This document shows, piece after piece, positions 12,144 through 22,502 of a DNA stretch of 64,000 nt. The stretch lies in the NCBI RefSeq assembly GCF_005239225.2, contig NC_133290.1, positions 10,858,204 through 10,922,203 on the forward strand, given 5' to 3'. The position numbers and the translations under genes are program-made. The notes beneath the pieces were generated by a model. It was not told where the DNA came from. It worked only from the letters and a program-made list of their open reading frames with translations, and made no database searches. The DNA is from Populus alba (Eukaryota; Streptophyta; Magnoliopsida; Malpighiales; Salicaceae). Position 1 is the stretch's first letter, and every line of letters starts with the position of its first letter.

Positions 12144-13208
12144 TTAATGGAGCCTTACACTGACCAAGTAGCGTAAAGCCAGTTTCAACAATGTGACGAT
12201 GACGACGCTCAACAGTACCATTTTGTTCATGTGTGTGGGACAGATTAAACGATGATGGATTCCAATGGTTTTAAAATATGTGTTTAATTTCCTATATTCA
12301 CCACCCCAATCTGTTTGAACGAATTTAATTTTGGTGTCGAATTTTCGTTCAACAAGGGCTTGAAATTGAAGAAAAATTTTAAACACGTCAGATTTAGCTG
12401 CTAAAGGAAAGAACCAGACATACTTAGTATAGGCATCCATAAAAATCACAAAATACCGATAACCGTCAGTAGATAACATAGGAGAAGGTCCCCAAACATC
12501 ATTGAAAACAAGCTCAAGAGGAGCACAAGTTTTATGACCAGTAAAGCCTAACGACAGACGCGATGCTTTGCCTAAAGGACAAGATGAACAACTAAAATTA
12601 AACACTCTTGAAGTACATGCAACTTTATTATTTGATACTAGAGACCCTAAAATACGAGAGCTAGGATGCCCAAGGTGACGATGCCAAACATCAGCAGTGG
12701 AGGACACAAATGTAGATAGGAAAGCTTCAGGTATGGATGTTGCAGAAGACTCGGATAATACATATAGACCATCCCTACTCTGACCGGAAAAGAGCACCTC
12801 CTTGGTTATTAGATCCTTAACATAAAACACAGATGAATGAAATTCAAAAAATACATTATTCTCAATGCAAAATTTATGAACATACAATAATGGTTTTTTA
12901 ATATGTGGGACATGCAGAACATTTGATAGGGTAAAAGTGTGTTTGGGAGTATAAAGTTTAGAATGAGCAATATATGATATAACAAGTCCATTACCATCCC
13001 CGACATGCAATTGATCACTACCAGTATAGGGCTCTGAACTCGTCATACTGGAAAGGTCCGGTGTCACATGTTGATTAGCACTCGTATTAGGAAACCGACC
13101 TGCAAAGGTGAGCTGAGAATTTTGAAATGCCAAGTTAGCGGTAGCCTGTAGATGCTGTGAAGTGAATTGAGAGCAGTATTTTGCTGAATGCCCAAAATCA
13201 TAACACAA
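12144..13208 (-). pseudogene. Copia B zinc knuckle, protease and integrase core
   Basis: A long minus-strand frame. At its start lies a zinc knuckle with C-x2-C-x4-H-x4-C spacing (CQLCYDFGHSAKYC, reaching just upstream of the frame). The protease site follows as FPNTSANQHVTPDL, where Asn replaces the catalytic Asp. Next come GAG-pre-integrase (DVWHRHLGHP) and the integrase core (FNDVWGPSP, then VQTDWGGEYRKL). A frameshift after HRLICPTH destroys the block that holds the last catalytic Glu. Closely related to 19065-20360. Confidence 0.88.
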
Positions 13209-13303
13209 TTGACATTTCGAAAACTATTATTGGATCCACAAGAGTGTCGCTGCCAACTAGTCCTAGACTCGCGAGAACCTTGCTGAAAACCGAACCCAGA
13301 TGT

Positions 13304-14401
13304 TTACTGCCATCCAGATCCAGAGGTGTCATGGGTTCCACTACGGTAACCTCTCCATCCATCTCGGTGACGCCCACGCCCACGATAGGAATGGTCAGAA
13401 GACCCACCGAAACCACTACGCTGGGCTAAGAATGCTGAAGCCGTGGGATGTGAAGGTGTGGGCAGCAGAGGTGCTGTCATAGGGGAGCCAAGAGTGGATT
13501 GAAGGGAGCTCTTATTAAGGTATTCATGAGTGAGCAAGTAACTATGAAGATCAGAGTATGATAAAGGGTCTGCCCGTGTAGACAAACTGGTCACTAAATC
13601 TTTGAAATCACTGGGTAAGCCCCGAAATACATAAAGATTAAAATCTTCTAAGAAAAGAGGCTGACCAACGGCAACCAACTCATCAAATAGGACCTTAGCT
13701 CGCTGCAAATAAATGTTAGCTGAATCATCCCCCTGACGCAAATCCTGAAAGGAACCATGTAATTGCATAATCCTTGAATGTGACGGGGAGGCAAAAGATT
13801 TTTCAAGTGTCTGCCAGATGCTATAAGATGTGTGACAGTCAACCACAAGATGTAGAATTTCAGTAGATAAAGAAGAGAGGAGAGCACTCATAATTAATTG
13901 GTCTTGTTGCTTCCATGAAAGGAAGAATGAATTGATAGCAGGAGCTGCTGTCTCGGTGGTAGCAACATAGAGTGCAGGACAAGGATAAGACCCGTCAACA
14001 AAAGCATACACACCCTGACCCAACAAATATGGTTTCATTTGCATTCTCCAGTATAGGTAGTTATTGTTGGTCAATTTCAAGGAGATAACCTGATGAGTAT
14101 TTGAGAGAGGGACTACCGCAGCACCATGAAGATGTGTTGTGGGAACAATTGATGCAGCAGAACGAAGTCCGGAATGTGTCAAAATAGTTAGTGCAGAGGA
14201 AGGTATTGCTGCCATTGTTAGAGGAAAACTACATCCAAGTGAATGAACAGATGATGGCGTAAAAAATCCAGGTGGAGGTGTCATTGAAAAACCTGACGTA
14301 GATTGCAATGTTGGAGAATTTGCAGGAAGAGCAGATTGCGTGTTTGTTGTGAGAGTAGCAGCAGATTGGAGAGGAGCAGATTGAAGTGCAGTAGGATCCA
14401 T
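13304..14401 (-). pseudogene. Copia B gag
   Basis: An open frame of 365 codons begins at 14401, about 110 bases inside the primer-binding site. It contains the copia gag blocks VISLKLTNNNYLYWRMQM, LLGQGVYAFVDGS, HLVVDCHTSYSIWQTLEK, MQLHGSFQDLRQG and LYVFRGLPSDFKDLV, and a Gly/Arg-rich C-terminus (SYRGRGRHRDG). It ends in a stop before the zinc knuckle, which lies in another frame. The capsid-like frame is intact but the polyprotein is broken. Confidence 0.9.
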
Positions 14402-14520
14402 GATTGAGGAGTGCTAGCTGGTTGTAAATACTGCAGAAAAAACAGAACACTAGAAACAGAACACTAAAAGGAGAAGGGGAGGCGCGGGTTGTAGATGAAA
14501 AATATATTGCTCTGATACCA

Positions 14521-14596
14521 AGTTGAAGTTAAGGGAGAAGACGTGTTTGGAGTATATTCTGGAGGCTGTGATTGAATGAATCAGCCCTCCCTCATG

Positions 14597-14651
<55 letters not shown>

Positions 14652-14773
14652 ATATATATATAGGTTTAGGGTTGTACATAGTACTAACCATGTAATATAC
14701 TACACATGATCAGAATCCTATATAAAGTAAATACATGATAAATATAAATATACATAATAAACATTCCATAATA
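14521..14773 (-). repeat. Copia B 5' LTR with (TA)n expansion
   Basis: 253 bp. Matches 9532-9738 except for an internal TA microsatellite (about 14599-14661) that is only a short TA run in the other LTR. The LTRs were identical at insertion, so the microsatellite changed afterwards. Confidence 0.9.
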
Positions 14774-14779
14774 ATGACC

Positions 14780-16265
14780 CATTCTTGGTTCACATGGCTT
14801 CACCTATGAAGTTAAAATTTGATTTTCTATGCCATTTTCCATTAATTTCATAAATTTGTTAAAAATAAATTCTCTTGTCGAATTAAAACTTTACAAAGTA
14901 ACAATGGTGATGAGTTTTGTAGCTTACAATTTCAGCCTCATCTTCACTCTTCAGGAATCCTAAAATGACATGCTTAACATAAGCATGGTCACCTCACTGA
15001 AATGGGTTTTGCTCTCTTATTTCATCCATGTTTCCCCTCTTGTTATTGGGTTGACGCCTTTAAACTTACATCATTAACCGGTTGCCTATACCATTTCTTG
15101 GCGACATTTCTCCTTTCAAAATACTATATGGTAAGGCTTCTCAGTTTATCACTTTTCATCCTTTCTTTTGTCGACATTTCTCCTTTCAAAATACAATTTC
15201 TTGTGTGCCTATGCTCCCTATAAATTTTCTCAATGTAGCATTCTTTTTTTCTTTTTTTTGTGGATATAGTCCTTCCTATAATGTTTTTTAGTTTTGGATC
15301 CAACTACCATAAAAATGTATACTACTCACCATGCTCGCTTTGATGAAAACAATTTCCCTCTTTACCAACTCTCTAATTTAACCCATCACTATACTAGACT
15401 ATTCCACCTTTCATTCACCCACGCAGGTTAACTCTTTTTCCTTGCCTATTGCCTTTTTCCCATCCAACATTCTTCCTCATTCTATTGTCCAAGCAACATC
15501 AACTCCCTATTGTTTCTGTGTTGATCAGTTTGCTAGGCGTATGTAGGTTTCCTATATTGAATCCACGACTGTGTTGATCGATTTGCTTTTGCAGAACTCG
15601 TACCACCTGTCACTCTTTCCACCCATCTAATGGTCACCCATGCCAAAACAGGTGTCTTTAGGCCACGCAATCTTGCCTATCTCAGTCACCATATTTTTTG
15701 TCTCATTCATGCCTTGATATGCTCCTCAACACCTCGTGGTTTCAAGTCTGCTACTAAGAATCTTGTTTGGCTTGTAGCTATGGATGATAAGATTAAAGTA
15801 CTTCATAACAACCACACATGGGATTTGGTTCCACAACCTCAGAACACCAATGCTATGGGATCCAAGTAGGTTTTCAAAACTAAATACCACTTTGATGGCT
15901 CTATGAAATGTCTTAATGGTGTTCTTATCGTAAAGGGATATACTCAGCTCCCTAGCCTTGATTACACTGATACTTTCAGTCTAGTAGTCAAGGCGACTAC
16001 TATTCATGTTGTTCTTTCTCTCGCAATTAGGTTGGCCACTCCGCTAACTTGATGTCATGAATTTCTTTTTTAATGGTGTTTTGCAAGAAAATGTCTACAT
16101 AAATCAGCCCTCCAATTATATTAATCCTCGTTTCCTTAAACATGTTGCGCTCAAGAAAGCTCTATATAGTTCAAAATAGGCCCCAAGAAAGCTCTATATG
16201 GTTTGAAATAGACCCCTCGTGCCCAGTTTCAACGTTTCAGCTCCTTTTTAATTAAGCTTGGGTTC
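14780..16265 (+). mobile_element. Old copia retrotransposon (copia A), 3' part
   Basis: Continuation of copia A after the copia B insertion. The integrase resumes right after the target duplication (a DD..F.WL.P.KLKSDF-like reading near 14775-14840). Reverse transcriptase blocks lie at about 15780-16160 (HTWDLVPQPQNTNAMGSK, then VLIVKGYTQ, then YTDTFS, then a NVYINQPP-like block). Many stops and shifts are present. The element ends near 16265 without RNase H or a 3' LTR, so it is 3'-truncated. Confidence 0.78.
15630..15869 (+). pseudogene. Copia A reverse transcriptase start fragment
   Basis: The 79-codon frame ends with the conserved beginning of the copia reverse transcriptase (AMDDKIKVLHNNHTWDLVPQ followed by NAMGSK). 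The downstream VFKTKYH-like part follows an in-frame stop. A relic. Confidence 0.75.
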
Positions 16266-17089
16266 TCTAGTAGCCATGCCACTATAACAACCCGTACTTT
16301 TACCATGCAATAATACTTTAGACCATTGACCTTACACGTTAAAATTTGGATAATTATTTTCTTACAAGAAAAGTCTCATCAATCTTTCAATAGACTTACA
16401 AAATTACAAATGTCATTTCTGTATGAAACTAGGTAACTCGGTGACTTTTAGAATATATCGTCCTCGAAGTAGTTTACTTGTGGCAGACATAACAATTTAA
16501 AACAAAGCATATTAAACATTTGCTACATCTCAACTGCTAAGCATAAATGGTAAAAAAATTTCATTTCATAGATTTTCCCTTAAGAACATTAATCTTATAA
16601 CAATTCCCAACATTATACATTTTTCATCAATCTCATATAAATTTCATCACATTATCATCTTTACATTATGATAATTATTTCGTTCATAACTTAATTTAAC
16701 TCGTCACTATATTAATTATTCCTTTCATTTTTAAAATTGATTAGTCGCACACAAACACTTTCATATAGCATTCCTTTTTACATCTACTTTATTTCATAAC
16801 TCTTTTCACTTCATGGATATATTATGTTTATATTAACATTATTAATTTGCAACACATGGAATTTACCCTACAATTTATTCCCTCAACACATACAAGTCAT
16901 ATAATATTTTTCCTCTCTCGACCACTTTTAATGAATATCATAATTCATTGTGTAATCATATCTAATTCACATCTTTATTTAATTCACAACATATTTAATT
17001 TATATCACCTCCATTTTTTTTCTACCATTTTTAACAAACACTATAATGCCGTCTGATTTTTTTTTCAATCATATAATTTATTTCATTCA
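16266..17089. other. AT-rich spacer, nothing recognised
   Basis: No coding signal. The opening ATAACAACCCGTACTTT resembles some LTR termini, but no matching second copy lies in the window, so no element is called. Confidence 0.4.
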
Positions 17090-17094
17090 AATAA

Positions 17095-17384
17095 TGTTAG
17101 AGAATAAAATAAATCATATCCTAGAACCTCACATAACAGTTTAAACTATTGAGTTGAGTTGGTTCTTTGACATGGTATCAGAGCCTTGATGACCTAGTGG
17201 TCACGAGTTCAAATCTCACAATCTCCATTTATTTGATAAAATTAAGCACAAGGTAATGTGGATTTGTGCAAGTTTCAAGCCCAAAAGGCTTTCACTTGAG
17301 GGGATGTGTTAGATAATAATATAAATCATATCCTGGAACCTCACCTAACAGTTTAAACTATTGAGTTGAGTTGGTTCTTTGACA
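17095..17384 (+). mobile_element. Complete TRIM element (290 bp)
   Basis: Two 78-bp terminal direct repeats (17095-17172 and 17307-17384) begin TGTTAG and end TTTGACA, giving TG...CA ends. The first is followed at once by TGGTATCAGAGCC, an initiator-Met tRNA primer-binding site. The second is preceded by the polypurine tract GAGGGGATG. AATAA occurs directly before (17090-17094) and after (17385-17389), a perfect 5-bp target duplication. The internal 134 bp has no coding capacity. This is textbook terminal-repeat retrotransposon in miniature. Confidence 0.94.
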
Positions 17385-17840
17385 AATAATAATGTGAATT
17401 CCTCTAAACACCTAATTGACTCTGTCAATTGTTCCTTTCAACTATATTAATCTTGTATACTCATCTGTGTTGCATTACTCTTCAACTCAATTATCCTGCA
17501 TACCTGTTTGAAGCATATTTCAATATTCTTCAAAAATAAATATTTTAAATGTCTATTTATGACACATTTCATTTATTTCCTCTTATATTATTTTTATTAT
17601 AGAATAGGATTCTAATATAAGATGTTGTAATCATTACAGTTACTCATGTATCTATCAGAATAGGATTCTAATATAGGATGTTGTAATCATTACAGTTACT
17701 GCAGTGTTCTGCTACCTCTATATAAATAGGAAGGTTGGCTAAAGCACAACCCAACACATTCCATTATTCTCAACTTGGTATCAGAGCCACAAAACCTTAA
17801 AATAAATTAAACCTAATTTTCTCACAGCCTCCCTTCTTCA

Positions 17841-18716
17841 ATGGAACAGCCGCCACATACATCTTCAAATTCTGCAGCACCAGCAGTCCAGCTTTCTTCT
17901 TCTCCGACAGTGCAGTCCTTTTCTCTTGCAGCGCCTCCTTTGCTTTCCTTTGTTGCGTCACCGTTTGGATTCTCCTCTACCATGGCTGGTGAACGCCTCC
18001 TCTTGCAACCCATGTTTGCTGCCTCTGCTGCCGCAAGCATTATCTCCCTTTCTCACACTCATCAAGTCATCTCCCTCAAATTAACAAACACCAATTATTT
18101 ATATTGGCGTATGCAAATGCTGCCTTATCTCCTAGGCCAAGGAGTTTTTGGTTTTGTTGATGGCTCCAACACATGTCCATCAACACATGTTCTTACCCAT
18201 GATTGTATCTCTCTTTAGGTAAATCCGCTTTTTTAAACCTGGAAACAATAAGACCAACTCATTCTAAGTGCTCTTCTTTCCTCCCTATCTATGGAAGTTT
18301 TTCATCTTGTTGTTGGCTGTCAAAGTTCTTGTTTAGCTTGGGGCACTCTTGAGCGAGCTCTCGCTTCCACCTCCAACTCTCGTATTATGCAACTTCACAA
18401 CTCTTTTCAGGATCTTCGACAGGGTGATGAATCAGTAACTCAATTTATGCAAAAAGCGAAGGCCTTATTTGATGAATTGGTCATTGTTGGTCGGCCAGTT
18501 TCACTTGAAGATTTCAATTTATATGTGTTTCGTGGTCTTCGAGGAGAGTTTAAAGACTTAGTTGCCAGTCTTATTACCAAGGTTGAACCTTTATCATATG
18601 CAGATCTTCACAGCCATCTCACACATGAATTTCTTCACAAATCTTCTGCTTCCATACATGCTCCTCTGCTGCCCACACCCAGCATTCCATCTTCTACTCT
18701 TGTTGCGCAGCGCTAG
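17841..18716 (+). pseudogene. Copia C gag, broken
   Basis: Starts 17841 with a Ser/Pro-rich leader, then VISLKLTNTNYLYWRMQM and LLGQGVFGFVDGS. A stop ends the first frame at 18218. A second frame (18291-18716) carries HLVVGCQSSCLAWGTLER, MQLHNSFQDLRQG and LYVFRGLRGEFKDLV, then stops at 18716. The Gly/Arg-rich tail and zinc knuckle follow in a shifted frame. Confidence 0.87.
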
Positions 18717-19064
18717 ACTTTTGGCAATTCTGGCCGCAATAGGGGCCGCTTCAACAGTGGTTGGCATCCCAACAGCAGAGGCAACCGATTTGCTGGCTCC
18801 AGAATTGATCACTGCAGCTTCCAAAACTCCTCCTTCGATGACAATAGGCAGGGCTCTTGGCAGCGCAAAAGGCGGCAGAATCCACGCTGCCAACTGTGTC
18901 AGAATTTCGGCCATATAGCTCCCCATTGCCCTCAATTCCAGCAGCGAGGTTATGGCCAACAACCTACTGCCAACCTGGTATAGCGCAATCTCTCCTCAAC
19001 CAGTTCTGTTGATTGGTTTCCAGATACCAGTGTCAATCAACACGTCACACCTGATCTTGCCACC

Positions 19065-20360
19065 TTGACCGCTTCAGAATCGTATCTTGGTAATGATAAT
19101 TTGCATGTTGGTGATGGTAAGGGCCTTCCTATATCTCATCTTGGTCATACAAAAATATATACACCACATCGTTCTTTCACCTTATCTAATGTTCTTCATG
19201 TTCCTGCAATCACAAAACCTCTGCTCTCTATTCAGAAATTTTATCTTGATAATAATGTTTATTTTGAATTTCACCCTCGTGTGTTTTATGTCAAGGATTT
19301 CAACACCCATGAAGTCCTTCTCTCAGGTCAGAGTAAAGATGGTCTCTATGCCCTGACCAAGTCTCTCTGCACGTCAGTTCCTCAAGCATATTGGTCTCTC
19401 TGCACTTCTGCCTCTGCCGATTTATGGCATCGTCGACTAGGTCATCCTACTTCACGTATTTTTCAATTGTTAATCTTGAAAAATAAGATCATTTGTAACA
19501 ATAAATGTCTTAATTTTCAATGTCAAAGTTGTCTTTTAGGAAAATCATCACGTTTCTCTTTAGGACCTACGGGTCACAAAACTTCTGCTCCACTTGAATT
19601 AATTTTTAGTGATGTATGGGGCCCTGCTCCTCTTTTTTCTTCAGATGGCTATCGTTATTTTGTTATCTTTGTTGATGCTTATACTAAATATGTATGGTAT
19701 TATCCTCTCGTTGTCAAGTCTGATGTTTACTCTGTTTTTTATCAATTCCAGACTCTTGTCGAACGTCAATTTTCATTAAAAATAAAATATGTTCAAACTG
19801 ATTGGGGCGGTGAATACCGAAAACTATCCATATTTTTTCAGACCAATGGTATTCATCATCGTCTGATTTTTCCCCACACTCATGAACAAAATGGAACAGT
19901 AGAGCGTCATCATAGGCATATTGTGGAAACAGGTCTTACTCTTTTAGGGCAATGTAAAGCACCTTTTCGATTCTGGAATTATGCTTTTGAAACCTCTGTT
20001 TATCTTATAAATCGCATGCCTACTCCTATTCTTGCCCATCGCTCTCTGTTTGATTGTTTATTTCAACGGTCTCCTGATTATCATTTTTTGCGTACCTTTG
20101 GGTGTCTCTGTTTTCCTTTTCTGCGTCCATATAATAATCATAAATTGGATTTTTGTTCCTCTCCATGTGTGTTTTTTGGATATAGCTCCTCGCATCTTGG
20201 TTATCGATGTCTTGACATTGCATCTCACCGTATTTATATTTCCCGTCATGTCCGCTTCCATGAACATGTGTTTTCATTTGATAATTCTGAACAGATTGCA
20301 AAGGTCTCCACAACAACCCCCACCCCACCCGCTACTTGTCACCTTTCCAAATTTGTTTAA
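19065..20360 (+). pseudogene. Copia C integrase region
   Basis: The longest copia frame in the window, 431 codons. It starts after the protease, then has GAG-pre-integrase (DLWHRRLGHP...CQSCLLGKSSR) and the integrase core with FSDVWGPAP, VQTDWGGEYRKL and THEQNGTVERHHRHIVETG, so all three DDE positions are present. It continues through INRMPTP and FGCLCFPFLRPYN to RHVRFHEHVFSF, then a stop at 20360. The integrase itself looks intact, but upstream stops and loss of reverse transcriptase make the element non-autonomous. Confidence 0.9.
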
Positions 20361-20679
20361 ACCCACCCCCCGCCATCCACTTTTCACTAGCCACCCAAAC
20401 AGCCCACAACACTCTGCTTTGCCACTCCAAACAGCCACCCGACCACAGCCTCCACCCATCTCTTGGCCATCATCCCATGCTTGCTTATCTAACCCTTATG
20501 ATGCAGGTTCAGATCGTCCATTGGTCTCCTCTCCTCATGGTCTTGGGGTACTTTCTAGTCCCTCCTCTGCTTCGCCCTCAAATAAATTTATTTAAGCTTA
20601 TAAACTACAAATGTGTTTGACATTTAATTTATTTATGTCACTTGGACATGTTTTTAATTTAATTAATAAAAAAACCAAA

Positions 20680-20970
20680 ACCTGTTCAAACCGACCGGTT
20701 TTGATTTGATTTTTTAGGACAAAAACCTGTTCAAACCGATTTGGCTCGGTTTAACTAGTTTTTTTCCAGTTTGACTTGGTTTTTTTCCAGTTTGGGTATA
20801 GTTCGGTTTTTTCGATTTCAGGCTTATAAAATCGAAACTGAACCAAACCGATCGGTTTTTTTAAAATTGTAATCGGTTTAATCGATTTTTTTCACGGTTT
20901 AGTTTTTTTGATTATTTTTATATGGTTTTCTCAGTTTAATTGATTTTTTTATTTTTTTGCTCACCCCTAA
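20680..20970. mobile_element. hAT-like MITE end with CGGTTT repeats
   Basis: Repeated (A/T)CCGGTTT and CGGTTTAA motifs lead to TTTTTTGCTCACCCCTAA at about 20953-20970. Its complement TTAGGGGTGAGCAAAAAA resembles the terminal sequence of common plant hAT-type MITEs. No matching left terminal repeat was seen near 20600-20680, so it is probably one end of an element. Confidence 0.45.
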
Positions 20971-21579
20971 ACTATATTATTAGCGCTTTTCCTCAATAAA
21001 TTCCCTTAATTATAGAATCTCATTTTTTGTCCATTTCTTTTTCTTAATTGTGTTTTATTCTAAAATCTTATTTTCTTTACATAATAGCCCTTAAGCTTGA
21101 GGGAGAAGAGAGAGAGTAATGACAAGAAAAAAAAGGAGGATAAAAAATGTTTGCTTGACCATGCATGTTCTGGTAATGAAAAATATTCTTCATAAATTCA
21201 TTTTTCTGAAAAAATAAGTTTAATAACAGTACTGTGAAAGATTTCTTCATTACTTTTATTAATTAGCATTAACAATTTCTTTTTCAATTTTATTAAAGTA
21301 TATAAGTCTCGGTCAAATTTTTATGTTTCAAATCTTAAATTCATAATCACTGCTACTAGAAAACACATTTACAATTGCATATTTTTATTTTTATTTAATT
21401 AAAAAAAAAATGATTCAAAGCGCCGACAGTGCTCGTGCTCGTTTTTACTTTCAGGCCTTCTATATTATATATATATATATATACATTTCCCAATCATTAA
21501 TCTGTTGCGCATAAATATACAGAAATAAGCAGTATGTAAGTAATTTAGTTCCTTCTAAAAGCAATATTATCAGCTAGCC
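20971..21579. promoter_or_regulatory. AT-rich sequence upstream of the CYP96A fragment
   Basis: No coding signal. A TATATATATATATA stretch at about 21467-21482, roughly 100 bases before the P450 start codon, could have served as its TATA region, but it is also a simple repeat. Confidence 0.3.
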
Positions 21580-21960
21580 ATGGCCTTCATAGGGATCTTC
21601 GAAATCTTCTTGGCTATCATATCCTACTTATTTTTCGTATTTTTTAGGAACCGCAATGAATTCTGCATTGACTGGCCTCTGGTAGGGATGCTACCTGATC
21701 TTTTTCTCAATGTCCACCGGTTTCTCCCTTGGTCCACCGAACTTGTAGAGCGAAATAACGGCAATTATCTCATCAGATGTCCCTGGTTCTTTAACATGGA
21801 CATTATGGCCACCACAGATCCTGCCAACGTGCATCATATAATGAGCACAAGCTTGTCCAACTACCCTAAAGGACCAGAATTCCAGAAAATATTTGACATC
21901 TTTGGAGATGGGCTTTTTATTGCTGACTCAAATTCATGGAAGAACCAGAGAAAGATAGCA
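21580..21960 (+). pseudogene. CYP96A-type cytochrome P450, N-terminal fragment
   Basis: The frame begins with a membrane anchor (IFEIFLAIISYLFFVFF, residues 5-21), then WPLVGMLPDL (the P450 proline/hinge region). NVHRFLPWSTELV, PWFFNMDIMATTDPANVHHI and SNYPKGPEFQKIFDIFGDG follow, all typical of the CYP96A family (Arabidopsis MAH1 is a mid-chain alkane hydroxylase in wax synthesis). At NQRKIA, about residue 127 where the C-helix region begins, the similarity stops and gypsy sequence takes over. The heme-binding cysteine, the ExxR motif and the rest (normally about 500 aa) are absent from the window. The frame runs 27 codons into the element and stops at 22044. Family assignment is from memory; truncation is seen directly. 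Confidence 0.88.
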
Positions 21961-22078
21961 ACCCCAAATGTTGCAGCTTATCAGCCATGCCTAGCTCCAT
22001 TCGGTGCAACCCCTCCTCCAATTGCTCAATGCGTTCCTTATTAATGCCCATAAGATCCTTTGCTTGCTTTGATACCAA

Positions 22079-22502
22079 TGATAGATTCAACAATTATCTA
22101 TCAAGTAATTGCTGAAACTGTTTGTTTCTCTTCAGGTGAGAAAGAACCACAAATTGTTTAATATCAAATTGACTGCCTCTTCATAATTCTTGCTGCCTTA
22201 AATAAGCAAAGCCGGCTGCTTTAAGTAAGCAAAGCCGTTACAGATAATGTCTATAATTAAGGAAAAGTTTGTAACGTGCTGAATATTAATCGCAACAACT
22301 GTAACAACTAAAATAAAAGCAATAACTGATAAATTACAAGACTCAGTCTTGTATTGAAACCGCTCTTCTTTCTGTATAATTGCATGTCCATGTAAATATT
22401 GTTCACGTTCCTTACTGCTGCATGGCTTATGCAATTACTTTCCTTCATCATATATACTTGGAATTTGGCCTAATGGCCCTGGTTGATCTGCGTGGCTTAT
22501 CA
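22079..22502 (-). repeat. Gypsy 3' LTR
   Basis: 424 bp, about 99% identical to 26866-27292. It is bounded on the right by the polypurine tract, and on the left by a primer-binding-site-like sequence belonging to an extra partial internal region. Confidence 0.93.

Larger units (their letters stand above)
9526..14779 (-). mobile_element. Nested copia LTR retrotransposon (copia B)
   Basis: Complete but decayed element on the minus strand, with LTRs 9532-9738 (3' LTR) and 14521-14773 (5' LTR). It is flanked by ATGACC at 9526-9531 and again at 14774-14779, a target-site duplication. Its primer-binding site is 14509-14520 (complement TGGTATCAGAGC), and a purine-rich tract on the minus strand adjoins the 3' LTR at about 9739-9760. 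Gag, protease, integrase, reverse transcriptase and RNase H remnants follow in copia order. Removing it rejoins the integrase of copia A. The LTRs differ mainly by a TA-microsatellite expansion in the right copy. Confidence 0.93.
17600..20600 (+). mobile_element. Copia retrotransposon (copia C), 3'-truncated
   Basis: The 5' LTR ends about 17775, followed by TTGGTATCAGAGCC (17775-17788). The LTR contains a 44-bp direct duplication (17601-17644 and 17657-17700) and a TATA-like TATATAAATAGG near 17719. Gag, zinc knuckle (C-x2-C-x4-H-x4-C, about 18888-18935), protease (WFPDTSVNQHVTPDL, about 19014-19060) and integrase follow. Reverse transcriptase, RNase H and 3' LTR are missing. Proteins match copia B closely in order and wording, so both belong to one lineage. 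Confidence 0.88.

Noticed and set aside
17173..17220. Possible functional tRNA gene
   Set aside because: Only a primer-binding-site match and a B-box-like stretch are present. No cloverleaf could be drawn, so it is reported only as tRNA-like.
20026..20328. 100-codon minus-strand frame opposite copia C integrase
   Set aside because: A shadow of the strong plus-strand integrase frame, with no independent similarity.
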